A stretch of 64,000 bases of DNA from Candidatus Bathyarchaeota archaeon (GCA_005888735.1 VBBN01000006.1:20904-84903), one strand, 5' to 3'. Numbered from the stretch's first letter, positions 27,140-36,342 are shown. Program-made: numbers and translations. The notes: a model not told the origin generated them from the letters alone.

Positions 27140-27763
27140 CTAGGCGAGCACTGAGATGATGAACGTGGTGGCGAAGTAAATCATTACGATGCTGAACATT
27201 ACAAGCACGCTTCGGTACCACCTTCCGAGGTGAAAGGATCCTTTGCTGGCAAGCTTTACTGTTCCTCCAAGCCACGCATAGTCCAACCAGACACGTGCAC
27301 CGAACATCGCTAACACGTCAATGACAGTTCCAGCTACGTAGGCTTGCGAGATAAGATATGTTCCCGTCAACCACCAGAGCAGGAAGAAGGGATTCAGTCC
27401 TGTGAGCGCGATTCCAACCAGGATCGCTGGCTTTCAAGACAATTTTTCGGAGATATCAGAAGTGCTCACTTCAACCTTGGAGCGTGCTTGATTCTGTTGG
27501 AGGATAGCAAATCAGGCAAGCACCAGGCCACCAGTTATCGCAACGATCTTCAGGATTGATGGCGAGAAGAAAGACCCTATCCCGATCGCTAGGCCAACGA
27601 AAATAGGAAAATCGACAATGGTGTGGCCAACCGCACACTCGATTCCAGCGACGGTTCCGGACTTCGCCGCCCGAAGGATTGACGCCAAGAATAATGGTCC
27701 CGGAGACAGAACACCGGACAAGCTCAGAAACATGACAATAGCAAGAAAGGCTGGAGTTATCAT
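27140..27763 (-). pseudogene. LysE/RhtB-family exporter broken by two in-frame TGA codons
   Basis: Reading 27763 to 27140 in one frame gives 207 residues, the exact size of a LysE-family amino acid exporter. FLSLSGVLSPGPLFLASI and VAGIECAVGHTIVD form the N-terminal repeat, and VGIALTGLNPFFLLWWLTGTYLI the second (split as VGIALTGLNPFF and LLWWLTGTYLI). Two TGA codons interrupt it, at 27512-27514 (after ITGGLVLA) and 27434-27436 (after SEKLS), both within the loop region. No frameshift is present. It is best read as a recent pseudogene. Confidence 0.85.
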
Positions 27764-27893
27764 GCTAGGCTTTTACCTCCGATCGACCACCGGCATCCAT
27801 CTACCCTGCATTCACCGGCTATAGGGTTGTACATCTGGTTCGGCGGAGAAGGTTACAAACGGTTTAGACAGCGGCGAATTGAGTGGTTGTCTC

Positions 27894-28298
27894 ATGCCTA
27901 CCCGAACGCGAACGAAGAAGGCTATCCAGGACATCGCTAAGGTATTCAACAGACTCGCTTCCGAGTTGACCTCCGACCTAAACCAGGCGGCCAAAGAAAT
28001 AGAGGCCCTTAAACATGAGATTCACCGGCTAAAGACATCGCAAAACCGAAATGCAAACTCTTCCCCGACAATCCGAAAGAGCAGGACGAAGAGGGCCCTC
28101 AGGACGCCCAAAGTACCAAGTACCTCAAGCACAGCGACCAGCCACTCAACATCTACACACTCCAGCCAGCCCAGTCCCAGTCATCATGAGTCTCACCACG
28201 AGGGTACAAAGCCCGGTCACGAATCCTCTTTTGTGTTTCCGAACGAGCCCTTCAGTTCTTCCCCCTCACCGGAAGCCTCCAATCCCCACAATAACTAG
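27894..28298 (+). CDS. Small coiled-coil protein with Ser/Thr/His-rich tail
   Basis: Not recognised. From the ATG at 27894 it encodes about 134 residues. Residues 1-55 form a basic amphipathic helix with heptad character (AIQDIAKVFNRLASELTSDL; EIEALKHEIHRLKTS), and the rest is low complexity, rich in Ser, Thr, Pro and His. Such architecture suggests a nucleoid- or membrane-associated structural protein, but nothing specific can be said. It precedes fen1, separated by a GC-rich hairpin region. An in-frame start five codons upstream is possible. Confidence 0.5.
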   Translation: MPTRTRTKKAIQDIAKVFNRLASELTSDLNQAAKEIEALKHEIHRLKTSQNRNANSSPTIRKSRTKRALRTPKVPSTSSTATSHSTSTHSSQPSPSHHESHHEGTKPGHESSFVFPNEPFSSSPSPEASNPHNN

Positions 28299-28363
28299 GC
28301 TTCAAAGGAATAGTCCGAGGACTCTCGCGAGGACTCTTCGAAGCCGGCGCGCGGGCCCTTTTT
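28298..28363 (+). terminator. Putative terminator/structured element before fen1
   Basis: GGCTTC (28298-28303) and GAAGCC (28340-28345) can pair around a nested AGTCCGAGGACT palindrome and a repeated GAGGACTC. The stem is followed by GC-rich sequence and a T5 run (28359-28363). It sits directly at the stop of the coiled-coil gene. A terminator is the simplest reading. Confidence 0.35.
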
Positions 28364-28441
28364 CTGCAGTACCGGTCCCGGGGCCACAATGCTGGGCTTA
28401 AGAGTCAGCCAAGGGAACCAGAGTTTGATAGGGCACCGGTG

Positions 28442-29467
28442 TTGGGGGTTCTGCTCACTCCAATCGTTCTGCGAGAGCAGACAACCCTAAAGGCTCTGCA
28501 AGGGAAATCGTTTGCTGTGGACGGGAACATCGAGCTACATCAGTTCTTGGCGATTATCCGCAAGCGTGACGGAACACTCTTCACCGACCCCCACGGTAGG
28601 GTAACATCTCACCTTATCGGGCTTTTCACACGTACCACAAGGCTCATCACAGAGTACAGGATGAGGCTCCTTTTTGTCTTCGACGGCAAACCCAACCTAC
28701 TGAAGAGACGGACGGTTGAAGCTCGAAGGATAGTCCGTCAAAAAGCAGAGAAAGAGTATGGCGCAGCAATTTCGAGAGGAGACTATTCCACAGCATGGTC
28801 CAAAGCCGTCATGACCGGAAGAGTAACAGGCGACGTCCTCGACGACGCCAAGAAGCTGCTCACCCTCATGGGGGTCCCCTGGCTCGAAGCGCTGGAGGAT
28901 GCCGAAGCACAGGCAAGCCACATGGCCTCCAACGGGCTAGTTTGGGGCGTAGGAAGCAAAGACTATGACTCGCTACTTTACGGCGCCCCGATACTTGCAC
29001 GGTACCTGACGATAACAGGAAGAGAATATCTTCCCGTCCAAAGGAAAATCAGGCCTCTCAAACCTGAACTTGTGAACCTCCAAAAGAACCTTCAGGCGTT
29101 GGGAATCACTCGAGAACAACTCGTCGACGTGGCGATTCTAGTCGGGACGGACTTCAACGACGGCGTCTATGGGGTCGGACCGAAGAAGGCTCTAGCTCTT
29201 ATCCGAAGGTATGGGTCGCTAGACAAAGTCCCTGCGGAGGTTAGAACCCAAGTTCCAACCAATCTTGAGGAGGTGCGGCGGCTCTTCCTCAAACCTAGAG
29301 TCCGCGACATTTCGGAAATAAGACAAACCCCACCTGATGGAGATGGGCTCGTGCGCTTCCTGTTTGAGGAAAGGGGTTTTTCTAAAGAACGGGTCATTAA
29401 AGTGGCGACTCGACTCTCAGACTCCCACCAGCATCCCGACAGAGGCTTGACAGAGTGGTTGCACTGA
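28442..29467 (+). CDS. fen: Flap endonuclease 1 (FEN1)
   Basis: Removes RNA-primed flaps during Okazaki fragment maturation. XPG-N region: GVLLTPIV, FAVDGNIELHQFL, FVFDGKP. XPG-I region: EALEDAEAQAS with the acidic metal ligands. Helix-hairpin-helix: GTDFNDGVYGVGPKKAL. I favour the TTG at 28442 because FEN1 begins M-G-V with the glycine near the active site; a GTG one codon upstream would also work. The C-terminus ends in RGLTEWLH, a poor match to the PCNA-binding box. It overlaps the ligase gene by 13 bases, so the two flap-processing enzymes are co-expressed. Confidence 0.95.
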   Translation: MGVLLTPIVLREQTTLKALQGKSFAVDGNIELHQFLAIIRKRDGTLFTDPHGRVTSHLIGLFTRTTRLITEYRMRLLFVFDGKPNLLKRRTVEARRIVRQKAEKEYGAAISRGDYSTAWSKAVMTGRVTGDVLDDAKKLLTLMGVPWLEALEDAEAQASHMASNGLVWGVGSKDYDSLLYGAPILARYLTITGREYLPVQRKIRPLKPELVNLQKNLQALGITREQLVDVAILVGTDFNDGVYGVGPKKALALIRRYGSLDKVPAEVRTQVPTNLEEVRRLFLKPRVRDISEIRQTPPDGDGLVRFLFEERGFSKERVIKVATRLSDSHQHPDRGLTEWLH

Positions 29468-31071
29468 GTCGTGAAAACACACCCTTTTCGAGACTTGCCA
29501 GAGCCTGCAGGGATCTTGAAGGTACTACGAAGAGAAACGAGAAGACCACTATCATAGCAGACCTGTTGAACAGTCTACACCCGGCCGAGATCGCCCCCGC
29601 GACATTATTCTTGTCGGGAAACGCGTTTCCTGAATCAGACCCGAGGGTCCTTGAAGTCAGTTACGCCACGATATCTGAGGCCGAAAGAAACCTTGGACAA
29701 GCAAGACTCACAAACGCACAGTTGACAGTGCTCGAGGTGTACGAGACACTCGCAAGGATGGCTGAGGCAACCGGACCAAACTCGAGGACGAGAAAGCTGA
29801 ATTTGGTGCAGACCCTGCTGACCCGTTCGAGCAAGGACGAGGCTGACTTCCTCACGAGAATGCTGCTTAGAGAGATGAGGATTGGGGTTGTCGAGGGGGT
29901 ACTCCTTGACGCTATTTCCAAAGCGTCCGGGATTCCGCGGGATGTAGTCAGGAAAGCAAACATGCTGCATGGTGACATCGGCGACCTTGCGAGGAAAGCG
30001 ATATCCGAGGGAGTCCTCGGCCTTGAGAAAATTCAGCTTCGGCTGTTTGTTCCGATAAAGCCGATGCTCGCAGAGATCGCCGCGGACCCAGGTGAGGCTC
30101 TGACTGAGCACATCGATGGAACGGCTTTCGAGTACAAGTTTGACGGTGCAAGGATACAGATCCATAGGAGCGGTGACAAAATCCGCATCTTCAGCCGACG
30201 GTTAACCGACGTTACTGAAAGCCTCTCCGACATGGTCGAATTTGCTAGGACACACGTTAACTCGTCCGAGTACGTGATTGAAGGCGAGGCGATCGCGATC
30301 GGCGAAGGAGGTCGACCGGTGCCATTTCAAGATCTGATGCGGAGGTTCCGGCGTGTGCATGAAATTGAAGAGATGTCTGGCAAGATTCCGTTGAGACTCT
30401 ACCTCTTCGACGCTCTCTATCTAGAGGGTCGGACTTTGATCGACCAGCCCTATACTGTTCGATGGGAGATCCTCTCACAGCTTGTTCCCACTTCATCTCT
30501 GACCCCGAGGATCGTCACAAGGGACCGAGCGGAGGCAGAATCCTTTCTAAAAACTGCCCTTAAGGAGGGACATGAGGGTTTGATGGCCAAGTCGCTCACG
30601 AGCAACTACTCACCAGGCGCTCGTGGAAAGAAGTGGTTCAAGATCAAATCTGCCGACACTCTGGATGTCGTCATAGTTGCGGCTGATTGGGGTAGCGGTA
30701 GACGGGTAGGATGGTTGAGCAACTATCACCTTGCAGTCCGAGACGAAGACACTGGAGAGTTCATGATCGTTGGAAAGACATTCAAAGGATTGACAGACGA
30801 TGAGTTTGACACGATTACCGCGCGGCTAAAGAGACTGAAAGTGAGAGAGTCGCATTACACTGTCCACGTCAAACCGGCAATAGTTGCAGAAGTGGCATAC
30901 AGTGAGGTTCAGAAAAGTCCAATTTACAAGTCAGGTTTCGCCCTCAGGTTTGCACGAATTGCTAGGTTCCGGGACGACAAATTACCTATTGATGCCAACA
31001 CTCTCCAAGACTTGCGTCAGAGGTACAACAGACAGTTCGAGACAAAAGCTAGGCTCTCCCTTGGCAAGTAG
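29455..31071 (+). CDS. lig: ATP-dependent DNA ligase
   Basis: Archaeal ligase I-type enzyme sealing nicks in DNA. The N-terminal DNA-binding domain spans about 1-205. The nucleotidyltransferase motif EYKFDGARIQIH has the adenylated lysine at about residue 228. Motif III (EYVIEGEAIA region), motif IV (EGLMAKS) and motif V (KKWFKIKS) are present, and an OB domain ends the protein. 538 residues. The GTG start overlaps fen1. Confidence 0.96.
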   Translation: MVALSRENTPFSRLARACRDLEGTTKRNEKTTIIADLLNSLHPAEIAPATLFLSGNAFPESDPRVLEVSYATISEAERNLGQARLTNAQLTVLEVYETLARMAEATGPNSRTRKLNLVQTLLTRSSKDEADFLTRMLLREMRIGVVEGVLLDAISKASGIPRDVVRKANMLHGDIGDLARKAISEGVLGLEKIQLRLFVPIKPMLAEIAADPGEALTEHIDGTAFEYKFDGARIQIHRSGDKIRIFSRRLTDVTESLSDMVEFARTHVNSSEYVIEGEAIAIGEGGRPVPFQDLMRRFRRVHEIEEMSGKIPLRLYLFDALYLEGRTLIDQPYTVRWEILSQLVPTSSLTPRIVTRDRAEAESFLKTALKEGHEGLMAKSLTSNYSPGARGKKWFKIKSADTLDVVIVAADWGSGRRVGWLSNYHLAVRDEDTGEFMIVGKTFKGLTDDEFDTITARLKRLKVRESHYTVHVKPAIVAEVAYSEVQKSPIYKSGFALRFARIARFRDDKLPIDANTLQDLRQRYNRQFETKARLSLGK

Positions 31072-31092
31072 CTGGTACGAGTGAAGGCCTGA

Positions 31093-31773
31093 ATGCGCGT
31101 GGCAGTTCTCTTCAGCGGTGGCAAGGATAGTTGCTACACAGTGTGGCTTCTACAGCATCAGGGATGGGAAGTGTCTCGCCTCGTCACCATCAAGCCTAAC
31201 GGGCAAGACTCAATGATGTTCCATTACCCCAATGTGGAATGGACAGGGCTACAGGCCGAAGCAATGGACATACCCCACTCGCTCATAGAAGGAGGGGATG
31301 AACTGGGGGAGCTGCAAGAGACGCTGGAAACTTTGAGGAGGAAGGAACGAATTGTTGGTATCGCAACTGGGGCTGTTGCAAGCGATTTTCAGAAGTCTAG
31401 GTTCGATCGAGTTTCTGATTCCGTTGGGTTGCGGAGCTTCAGTCCTCTGTGGCACAAAGATCCCGGAACAATTGTTCAAGACCTAATCAAAGCCGAATTC
31501 CGTACGATCATTTCGGGAGTCGCAGCTTCAGGTCTCGACCGATCCTGGCTCGGGAGGGAGATGACTGCGCCTTGGTGGGAAAAGCTTGCCGACCTGTCAG
31601 AGAGGCATGGGATACACCTATCTGGTGAGGGAGGAGAATACGAGACCTTTGTGATCGACGCCCCGCACTTCAAGAAGAGGATAATCGTTGAAAAGAGTAC
31701 GACCGTCTGGGAAGGCCAAAGCGGTTACTTCAAAATAGAAAAAGCTTCAGCTAGAGATAAGCTGGCTAACTGA
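31093..31773 (+). CDS. dph6: Diphthine-ammonia ligase Dph6 (PP-loop ATPase)
   Basis: Last step of diphthamide synthesis on EF-2, which is encoded at 36512-38698. The PP-loop SGGKDS is at residues 8-13, and the C-terminal signature GEGGEYETFVID is the family hallmark. VGIATGAVASDFQKSR and GVAASGLDRSWLGRE are also typical. 226 residues, ATG start. It overlaps the MTA deaminase gene by 27 bases on opposite strands. Confidence 0.93.
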   Translation: MRVAVLFSGGKDSCYTVWLLQHQGWEVSRLVTIKPNGQDSMMFHYPNVEWTGLQAEAMDIPHSLIEGGDELGELQETLETLRRKERIVGIATGAVASDFQKSRFDRVSDSVGLRSFSPLWHKDPGTIVQDLIKAEFRTIISGVAASGLDRSWLGREMTAPWWEKLADLSERHGIHLSGEGGEYETFVIDAPHFKKRIIVEKSTTVWEGQSGYFKIEKASARDKLAN

Positions 31774-33057
31774 CCGACTGACGCTCTCCGCAATGGTCTC
31801 GGGGTCTAGAAGCGTTGGCTTCCTATGAAGCATCAAGGCCTTGCCATCGACGATTGTCGTGTCCACGTTGGAACCGTTAGCAGAATAGACTAGGTCAGAA
31901 ACGACGGTTTCCTTGGCGTGAATGGGGATTAGGTTTGGGTCCTTGAGGTTGAGCAAGGCCAGGTCGGCTCTCTTTCCAACCTCTACACTTCCTATCTCCT
32001 TCTCCATGTCGAGGCATTTTGCTCCGTCAATGGTAGCCATGTCGAAGACCCTTTGCGCATTTGCGATTGTCGGGTCCCATCTGTATGATTTGTGGATAAG
32101 GGCACAAATCTTCATGGTGTCGAACATGTCTAGGCTGTTGTTGCTTGCGGGTCCGTCAGTCCCCAAGCCAACTGAGACACCAGATTCCCACATCTCGGGC
32201 AACGGGGCTACTCCTCCCCCAGCGAGTTTCATATTGGACACGGGGCAGTGCGCAACTCTCACCCCCCGCTTCCCGAGAAGGGTCACTTCGCTCTTGGTCA
32301 GCCAAACCGAGTGAGCCGCAAGGACTCCGTCATAGAGGAATCCAATCTTATCTAGATAGTCAACCACACGTTGCTTCTTGTCCTTTTCGAAGCTGACCTG
32401 TTCGCCTCGAGTCTCGGCTATGTGAATATGAATCAGGGCATCCTCTTTCTCCGCCAGTTCGCGCGACCACAAGAGAATTTCTTCGCCGCATGTGTAGGGG
32501 GCATGCGGGCCTACCATGAACTTGATTCGAGGGGAGTTCATCGAGGCAATGTGCTTCAAGAGGGCCAGGGTGTTGTTACGTTCATGTTCCCTACCACTCT
32601 CGTCTCTTGGGTCTATGATTCCGTAGGACAAGAAACCTCTGAGACCAGACCGGTCCACTGCCTTCGCTACGTCTTCCATGTGAAAGTACATATCTGCAAG
32701 ACATGTAGTTCCGGTCCGCGTCATCTCAAGGCTCGCGAGCAGCGCACCATCGTGACACATCTTCCCCGAGAGTTTTTTTTCCAGAGGCCAGATTTTCTTC
32801 TCTAGCCAATCTCGAAGCTCTAGGTCGTCCGCGTATCCTCGGAAGAGCGTCATTGCAAGATGCGTGTGAGTGTTTACCAGGCCTGGAATGAGTAATCGAT
32901 GCTGACAGTCAATGACATCATCCTTCGGTATCGGATGAAGGGCGCCGATTTCTTCGATTCTTCCATCTGAAATCCTCACCGAGACATTTCGCAAGACACG
33001 TCGAGCGGGGTCTTGGGTGACCGTCCAGCTGCAGTCTTTGAGAAAAAGCCCCAGCGT
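31747..33057 (-). CDS. mtaD: 5-methylthioadenosine/S-adenosylhomocysteine deaminase, ACG or CTG start
   Basis: Amidohydrolase deaminating SAH/MTA-type purine nucleosides. Metal motif NTHTHLAMTLFRG, then GPHAPYTCGEE, HIHIAETRGE, HCPVSNMKLAGG and GTDGPASNNSLD. The natural N-terminus (TLGLFLKDCSWTVTQDPARR, then VLRNVSVRISDGRI) lies upstream of the first conventional codon, a TTG at 32994 that would cut off the first strand. ACG at 33057 follows GAGGAG (33070-33065) by 7 bases; the next codon is CTG. Length from ACG is 436 residues, normal for the family. The Shine-Dalgarno overlaps the stop of the XPF-type nuclease gene, so both are coupled. Confidence 0.88.
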   Translation of the reverse strand, partial: TLGLFLKDCSWTVTQDPARRVLRNVSVRISDGRIEEIGALHPIPKDDVIDCQHRLLIPGLVNTHTHLAMTLFRGYADDLELRDWLEKKIWPLEKKLSGKMCHDGALLASLEMTRTGTTCLADMYFHMEDVAKAVDRSGLRGFLSYGIIDPRDESGREHERNNTLALLKHIASMNSPRIKFMVGPHAPYTCGEEILLWSRELAEKEDALIHIHIAETRGEQVSFEKDKKQRVVDYLDKIGFLYDGVLAAHSVWLTKSEVTLLGKRGVRVAHCPVSNMKLAGGGVAPLPEMWESGVSVGLGTDGPASNNSLDMFDTMKICALIHKSYRWDPTIANAQRVFDMATIDGAKCLDMEKEIGSVEVGKRADLALLNLKDPNLIPIHAKETVVSDLVYSANGSNVDTTIVDGKALMLHRKPTLLDPETIAESVSRSVSQLISS

Positions 33058-33068
33058 CGAATCGCTCC

Positions 33069-33749
33069 TCAGCGCAACTGTGATTGTAGAGGTGTGGTTT
33101 TTGAAGCCTTGTAGGGAGCGTCGAGGATCCTATTCAGGCTCAGCGCCCTAGCCTTCCCTATTCTGGCCCCAACCGCCATTTCTGTAGTGGATGCCGCAAA
33201 GACCTTCCTGACAGAGCCGAAGCTAGCCAGCAATTGTTCCGCCATCCTAGGACCTATGCCCGGCAATGAACTCACTATAGAAGCCTGGACCCGTTTCAGG
33301 TCTCCAACTTTCGGCTTCCTTCCAATCAGGGAGGGTGCGCGCGGCCCACCCTTGTACCTTCCACCCCGCGCGAGTGTTATGATGAACTCGGCGGTCTGCC
33401 TTGGATCCGGAGTAAAGAAACAGCTCACGTGAAAGTCGAGGACCGCGGATATCAACGCCCCCCAAAGCGATCGGGTGTTCTTGAGCTTCCTCATCTGCTG
33501 TTCAAGATCGCCCTCCACGATAAGGATCGCCGTCTCATAGGCTTCACTGATTCGATGAGCCTGGTCGAATAGTCTTCCGCTGAATAGAGAGGATACGAAA
33601 TCACGCGCTGACTTGCGTTCGATTCCATATTCACCGGCGACGTAATCCGCTACATCCAACAATCGATAGTCAATAGTTGCCCCTAGGTCGTGGAGTTCGT
33701 CGGGGACGCCGGATTGCTTCTCTCTCTCGTCCACTACGATTCGAAGCAT
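33069..33749 (-). CDS. xpf: XPF/ERCC4-type nuclease, short archaeal form
   Basis: Structure-specific DNA nuclease. The ERCC4 nuclease domain shows VVDEREKQSGVPDEL and the catalytic GIERKSARDF (the family E-R-K-x-x-x-D motif). The tandem helix-hairpin-helix is at about 165-215 (VSSLPGIGPRMAEQLLASFG). It lacks the helicase domain, as in crenarchaeal and thaumarchaeal enzymes. I chose the ATG at 33749; a TTG two codons upstream is in frame. The C-terminus (TTPLQSQLR) is not a clear PCNA-binding box. Confidence 0.93.
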   Translation of the reverse strand: MLRIVVDEREKQSGVPDELHDLGATIDYRLLDVADYVAGEYGIERKSARDFVSSLFSGRLFDQAHRISEAYETAILIVEGDLEQQMRKLKNTRSLWGALISAVLDFHVSCFFTPDPRQTAEFIITLARGGRYKGGPRAPSLIGRKPKVGDLKRVQASIVSSLPGIGPRMAEQLLASFGSVRKVFAASTTEMAVGARIGKARALSLNRILDAPYKASKTTPLQSQLR

Positions 33750-33869
33750 TGTCAAGTTGCTAGGCTGACACTATTGTTCTGAAAAGGGTATGCGAATAAT
33801 GCCGAACGGGTTACCTATGTCGCCTTCAGTTCTCCGCATGAGGAAAAAGGGGTTAATAGCGAAGGGAAA

Positions 33870-34634
33870 TTGGCCTTGCACAATATGACCGGCATGCCAC
33901 AAGCCGTCGTCGACCAGTTGTTGAAGGAAAACGAAGGCCATCGTTGCCCGGAAAGCGAGGAGGTCTGCGTGAGGATCGTTGCTATTGCAGATCTACCAAC
34001 TATCCATGGCGACTATCAGGTTGTGGCTTTCTGGAATAATTTTGACAGGAAAGAGCACGCCGCTTTTGTCCACGGTGACGTCTTCGATAAGGAGGATGTT
34101 CCGGTCAGGCTTCACTCGGAATGTCTCACTGGGGACGTCATCGGCTCTCTTCGTTGCGATTGTCGAGAACAACTTGTGGAGTCTCAAAGGAGGATTGCCA
34201 AAATGGATTTTGGGGTCATCCTGTACATGCGGCAGGAAGGGCGTGGAATTGGCTTCATCAACAAGATACGAGCCTACCAGCTACAGGACAGAGGTTATGA
34301 CACATTAAAGGCCAACGAGATGCTCGGTTTCAAGCGAGATGAGCGAGATTATGACGTCGCAGCCCACATGCTCAAGTCGTTGCACGTAAAATCAATCAGA
34401 CTACTGACCAATAATCCCGACAAGATAAAAGACCTGCAGATGCACGGGATGAAAGTCACGACAAGAATTCCTGTGGTAGTTCCGCCAAACGAGTACAACC
34501 GGTTTTATCTCGAGACGAAGAGACGAAGAGCAGGACACCTGATGGACAATGGAAACGAGGAGAATATTCTAGAACAGCCCGACGAACTCGTTGACTATCA
34601 TCATTGGCACCAAACTGAACCTCAAGCAGATTAG
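33870..34634 (+). CDS. ribA: GTP cyclohydrolase II (RibA-type)
   Basis: Opens GTP for riboflavin synthesis. The zinc site HSECLTGDVIGSLRCDC and the catalytic RQEGRGIGFINKIRAY region are intact (given as RQEGRGIGF and NKIRAYQLQ), followed by LLTNNPDKI. About 254 residues. The frame starts on TTG at 33870; an ATG at 33885 or 33894 is also possible. Most euryarchaea use a different GTP cyclohydrolase, but RibA-like enzymes occur in TACK members. No flavin riboswitch is visible upstream. Confidence 0.9.
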   Translation: MALHNMTGMPQAVVDQLLKENEGHRCPESEEVCVRIVAIADLPTIHGDYQVVAFWNNFDRKEHAAFVHGDVFDKEDVPVRLHSECLTGDVIGSLRCDCREQLVESQRRIAKMDFGVILYMRQEGRGIGFINKIRAYQLQDRGYDTLKANEMLGFKRDERDYDVAAHMLKSLHVKSIRLLTNNPDKIKDLQMHGMKVTTRIPVVVPPNEYNRFYLETKRRRAGHLMDNGNEENILEQPDELVDYHHWHQTEPQAD

Positions 34635-34826
34635 TCCCAGGTCAAGGCACATTACAAACGCCGGGTTTTGCATATCCAGATTTGGCTCGCGAGGTACGAC
34701 CAAAAAATGCAACAAGATAATCTTGGTCACAGACGGGGATTCCGGAAAGCGATTCAACGGCAGAGGCTGTCGCCATGGACCCGCTAGACTCGTCTCGGAC
34801 GATACAGTAATCCAATGTAACGAATT

Positions 34827-35010
34827 GTGGTGCGGCCGCCGAAGCCCACACTATAAGTGCAAATCCCATACGCCAACCCTGACCCTAAACGTCTCGGAAG
34901 GATTTGAACCCGTAGCAGACGTGAGAATGCCTAACGTCGTCGTTACGACCCAACTAGGACTTTGAACGTCTTTGGTGCGACTTCTTCAGGACTCGGGAAA
35001 AAGAAGCCGC
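34827..35010 (-). other. Structured noncoding stretch with tRNA-like 3' ends
   Basis: No supported gene between ribA and the next membrane protein (34635-35111). On the minus strand the stretch holds: a stem GCGGCTTCTT/AAGAAGTCGC (35010-34977) ending in ACCA; a stem-loop CCTA..GTCGT-AACG-ACGAC..TAGG; CGTCT..AGACG around a T-loop-like GGTTCAAATCC; and GGCGGCCGCACCA, which copies the last 14 bases of the tRNA-Gly at 36343. No cloverleaf closes. I read it as tRNA gene debris or an unknown structured RNA. Confidence 0.35.
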
Positions 35011-35111
35011 GCACGCTCTCTGAGCTGCCAACTAGAATTTCGTCGTGTCAGGCAACCATTTCCGAAATAAGCCAGTCGCGTTCCAATTGGAAACCAGAAG
35101 CTTCAAGGTTC

Positions 35112-35528
35112 CTATTTGGCTGCTGGAACACTGTTGGAAGTTGAAGGGGCTGCGCTCGACCTGCCGAGCAAGACTCCCCAAAGCCATGATACTGTCCCAG
35201 CAACGACCAGGATGACTCCGATACTAAGCGGAAGCGTGTAGAGTATCGTGAAACCCGTTCGAACTATGACCCCAAGAGAACCGGTAGGAATCAACACTAA
35301 TACGCCAAATCCGAGAAGCAATCGGCCAGTTGCGAGCAGCTTCAGTGCTTCTGGACCTAAGTTCTTACGCGACCTAAGACCCTCCGTGATGCTGGCCATA
35401 TACAACAATCCTCCCCCCGCTAGGACTAATGGAATGAACGCCTCACCACTCACAAAAGCAGTTGTCAATACAAAACTCAACGCGACCATCAACCAGCCCA
35501 ACAACGACAGAATTCTAGCTAAGTGCAT
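35112..35528 (-). CDS. Small four-helix membrane protein
   Basis: Unrecognised 138-residue membrane protein, ATG start. Four hydrophobic segments are visible (ILSLLGWLMVALSFVLTTAF; FIPLVLAGGGLLYMAS; LLLGFGVLVLIP; IGVILVVAGTVSWLWGVLL), with a short basic loop and a polar Ser/Pro tail. It shares strand and general character with the next small membrane protein upstream, so they may be distant paralogues in one transcript. Confidence 0.6.
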   Translation of the reverse strand: MHLARILSLLGWLMVALSFVLTTAFVSGEAFIPLVLAGGGLLYMASITEGLRSRKNLGPEALKLLATGRLLLGFGVLVLIPTGSLGVIVRTGFTILYTLPLSIGVILVVAGTVSWLWGVLLGRSSAAPSTSNSVPAAK

Positions 35529-35749
35529 GAAGAAGTCACCAACTCCAACCCGAGGGGCTTTCGATTCGTAGTCCGGCTCAGACTCCTAAGGATCATTTCC
35601 CAAAACACAAGACTAGGATTTCCTACGAATTCTTTCATTGATAGAGACGCTGATAGAAAACCCTCTCCCTTGTTCCCACGTGCAACGAATGTCTGCGTGG
35701 CTTGTTTGTTGCGCATTTTTCAGAAAAACTTAGTCGGAGTAGTACACCC

Positions 35750-36118
35750 CTATCTTCGCTTAAAGGCTACAGCTACGGACAGAAGTTCAACGACAATCCC
35801 GGACAAGAAAATGAATGTTGCGACCCTCGTTATCAGTTCACCCATAATGCCGGAGACGAGTAATGGTGACAAGAATGTTCCTATGACGAAAATGGAGGCT
35901 CCCGACACGAGGAGAGCGATGCCGACCTTCGCAACATTTCTAGTTTGGACCCATCCTTTCTCTTCACGTGTTAAGAAGAGAACTGAAAAGAAAAGCATGT
36001 AGGCCGTTCCTCCGGCCACAGTCAAAGCGGTTACGAAGTCATATCCTACTCTGCCAACTAAAACGACGGCGATGATGGACGCGAGTCCGAAGTGAAGCAG
36101 GAGACTCCTACGCTTCAG
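35750..36118 (-). CDS. Small membrane protein, possible CTG start
   Basis: Unrecognised membrane protein with three to four hydrophobic segments. The first conventional codon is TTG at 36025 (91 residues). However, the frame upstream encodes a typical transmembrane helix (LLLHFGLASIIAVVLVGRVG) preceded by Lys-Arg-Arg. No ATG, GTG or TTG occurs between this helix and the stop at 36203. A CTG at 36118, 9 bases after GGGAG, would give a 122-residue protein beginning with a Lys-Arg-Arg stretch and then the first helix. Start therefore uncertain. Confidence 0.5.
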   Translation of the reverse strand: MKRRSLLLHFGLASIIAVVLVGRVGYDFVTALTVAGGTAYMLFFSVLFLTREEKGWVQTRNVAKVGIALLVSGASIFVIGTFLSPLLVSGIMGELITRVATFIFLSGIVVELLSVAVAFKRR

Positions 36119-36342
36119 AGCAAGAGACTCCCGAAGTAACCAACCGAGACTCGCAACCCTTAACCCTTCAGCGACCGTAACTGGAAGTAGGCATAGGTAT
36201 TCTCACGGTAAGTCCGTCCTCAGTAACTGATCTGCGTTTCTCCGGCTTAGTGCAGTGCGGTACGAGCGCACCATCCTTTAGGTCTGAATCGCCACCCGAT
36301 TTCCAAAAATTTTGTTCGTGTCGTGTCCGATTTGGCCTGGTT

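Noticed and set aside
26775..27275. 166-residue minus-strand ORF covering the SWIB-like gene and LysE end
   Set aside because: No family resemblance; it is antisense to the SWIB-like frame, and composition is that of a shadow ORF.
27140..27763. TGA recoding as Trp or Sec in the LysE gene
   Set aside because: TGA is an ordinary stop here (many ATGA/TTGA overlaps with neighbouring starts), and no SECIS-like element is visible; decay is simpler.
34591..34965. 124-residue plus-strand ORF after ribA
   Set aside because: Overlaps ribA and the structured region, has no recognisable domain and no ribosome-binding site.
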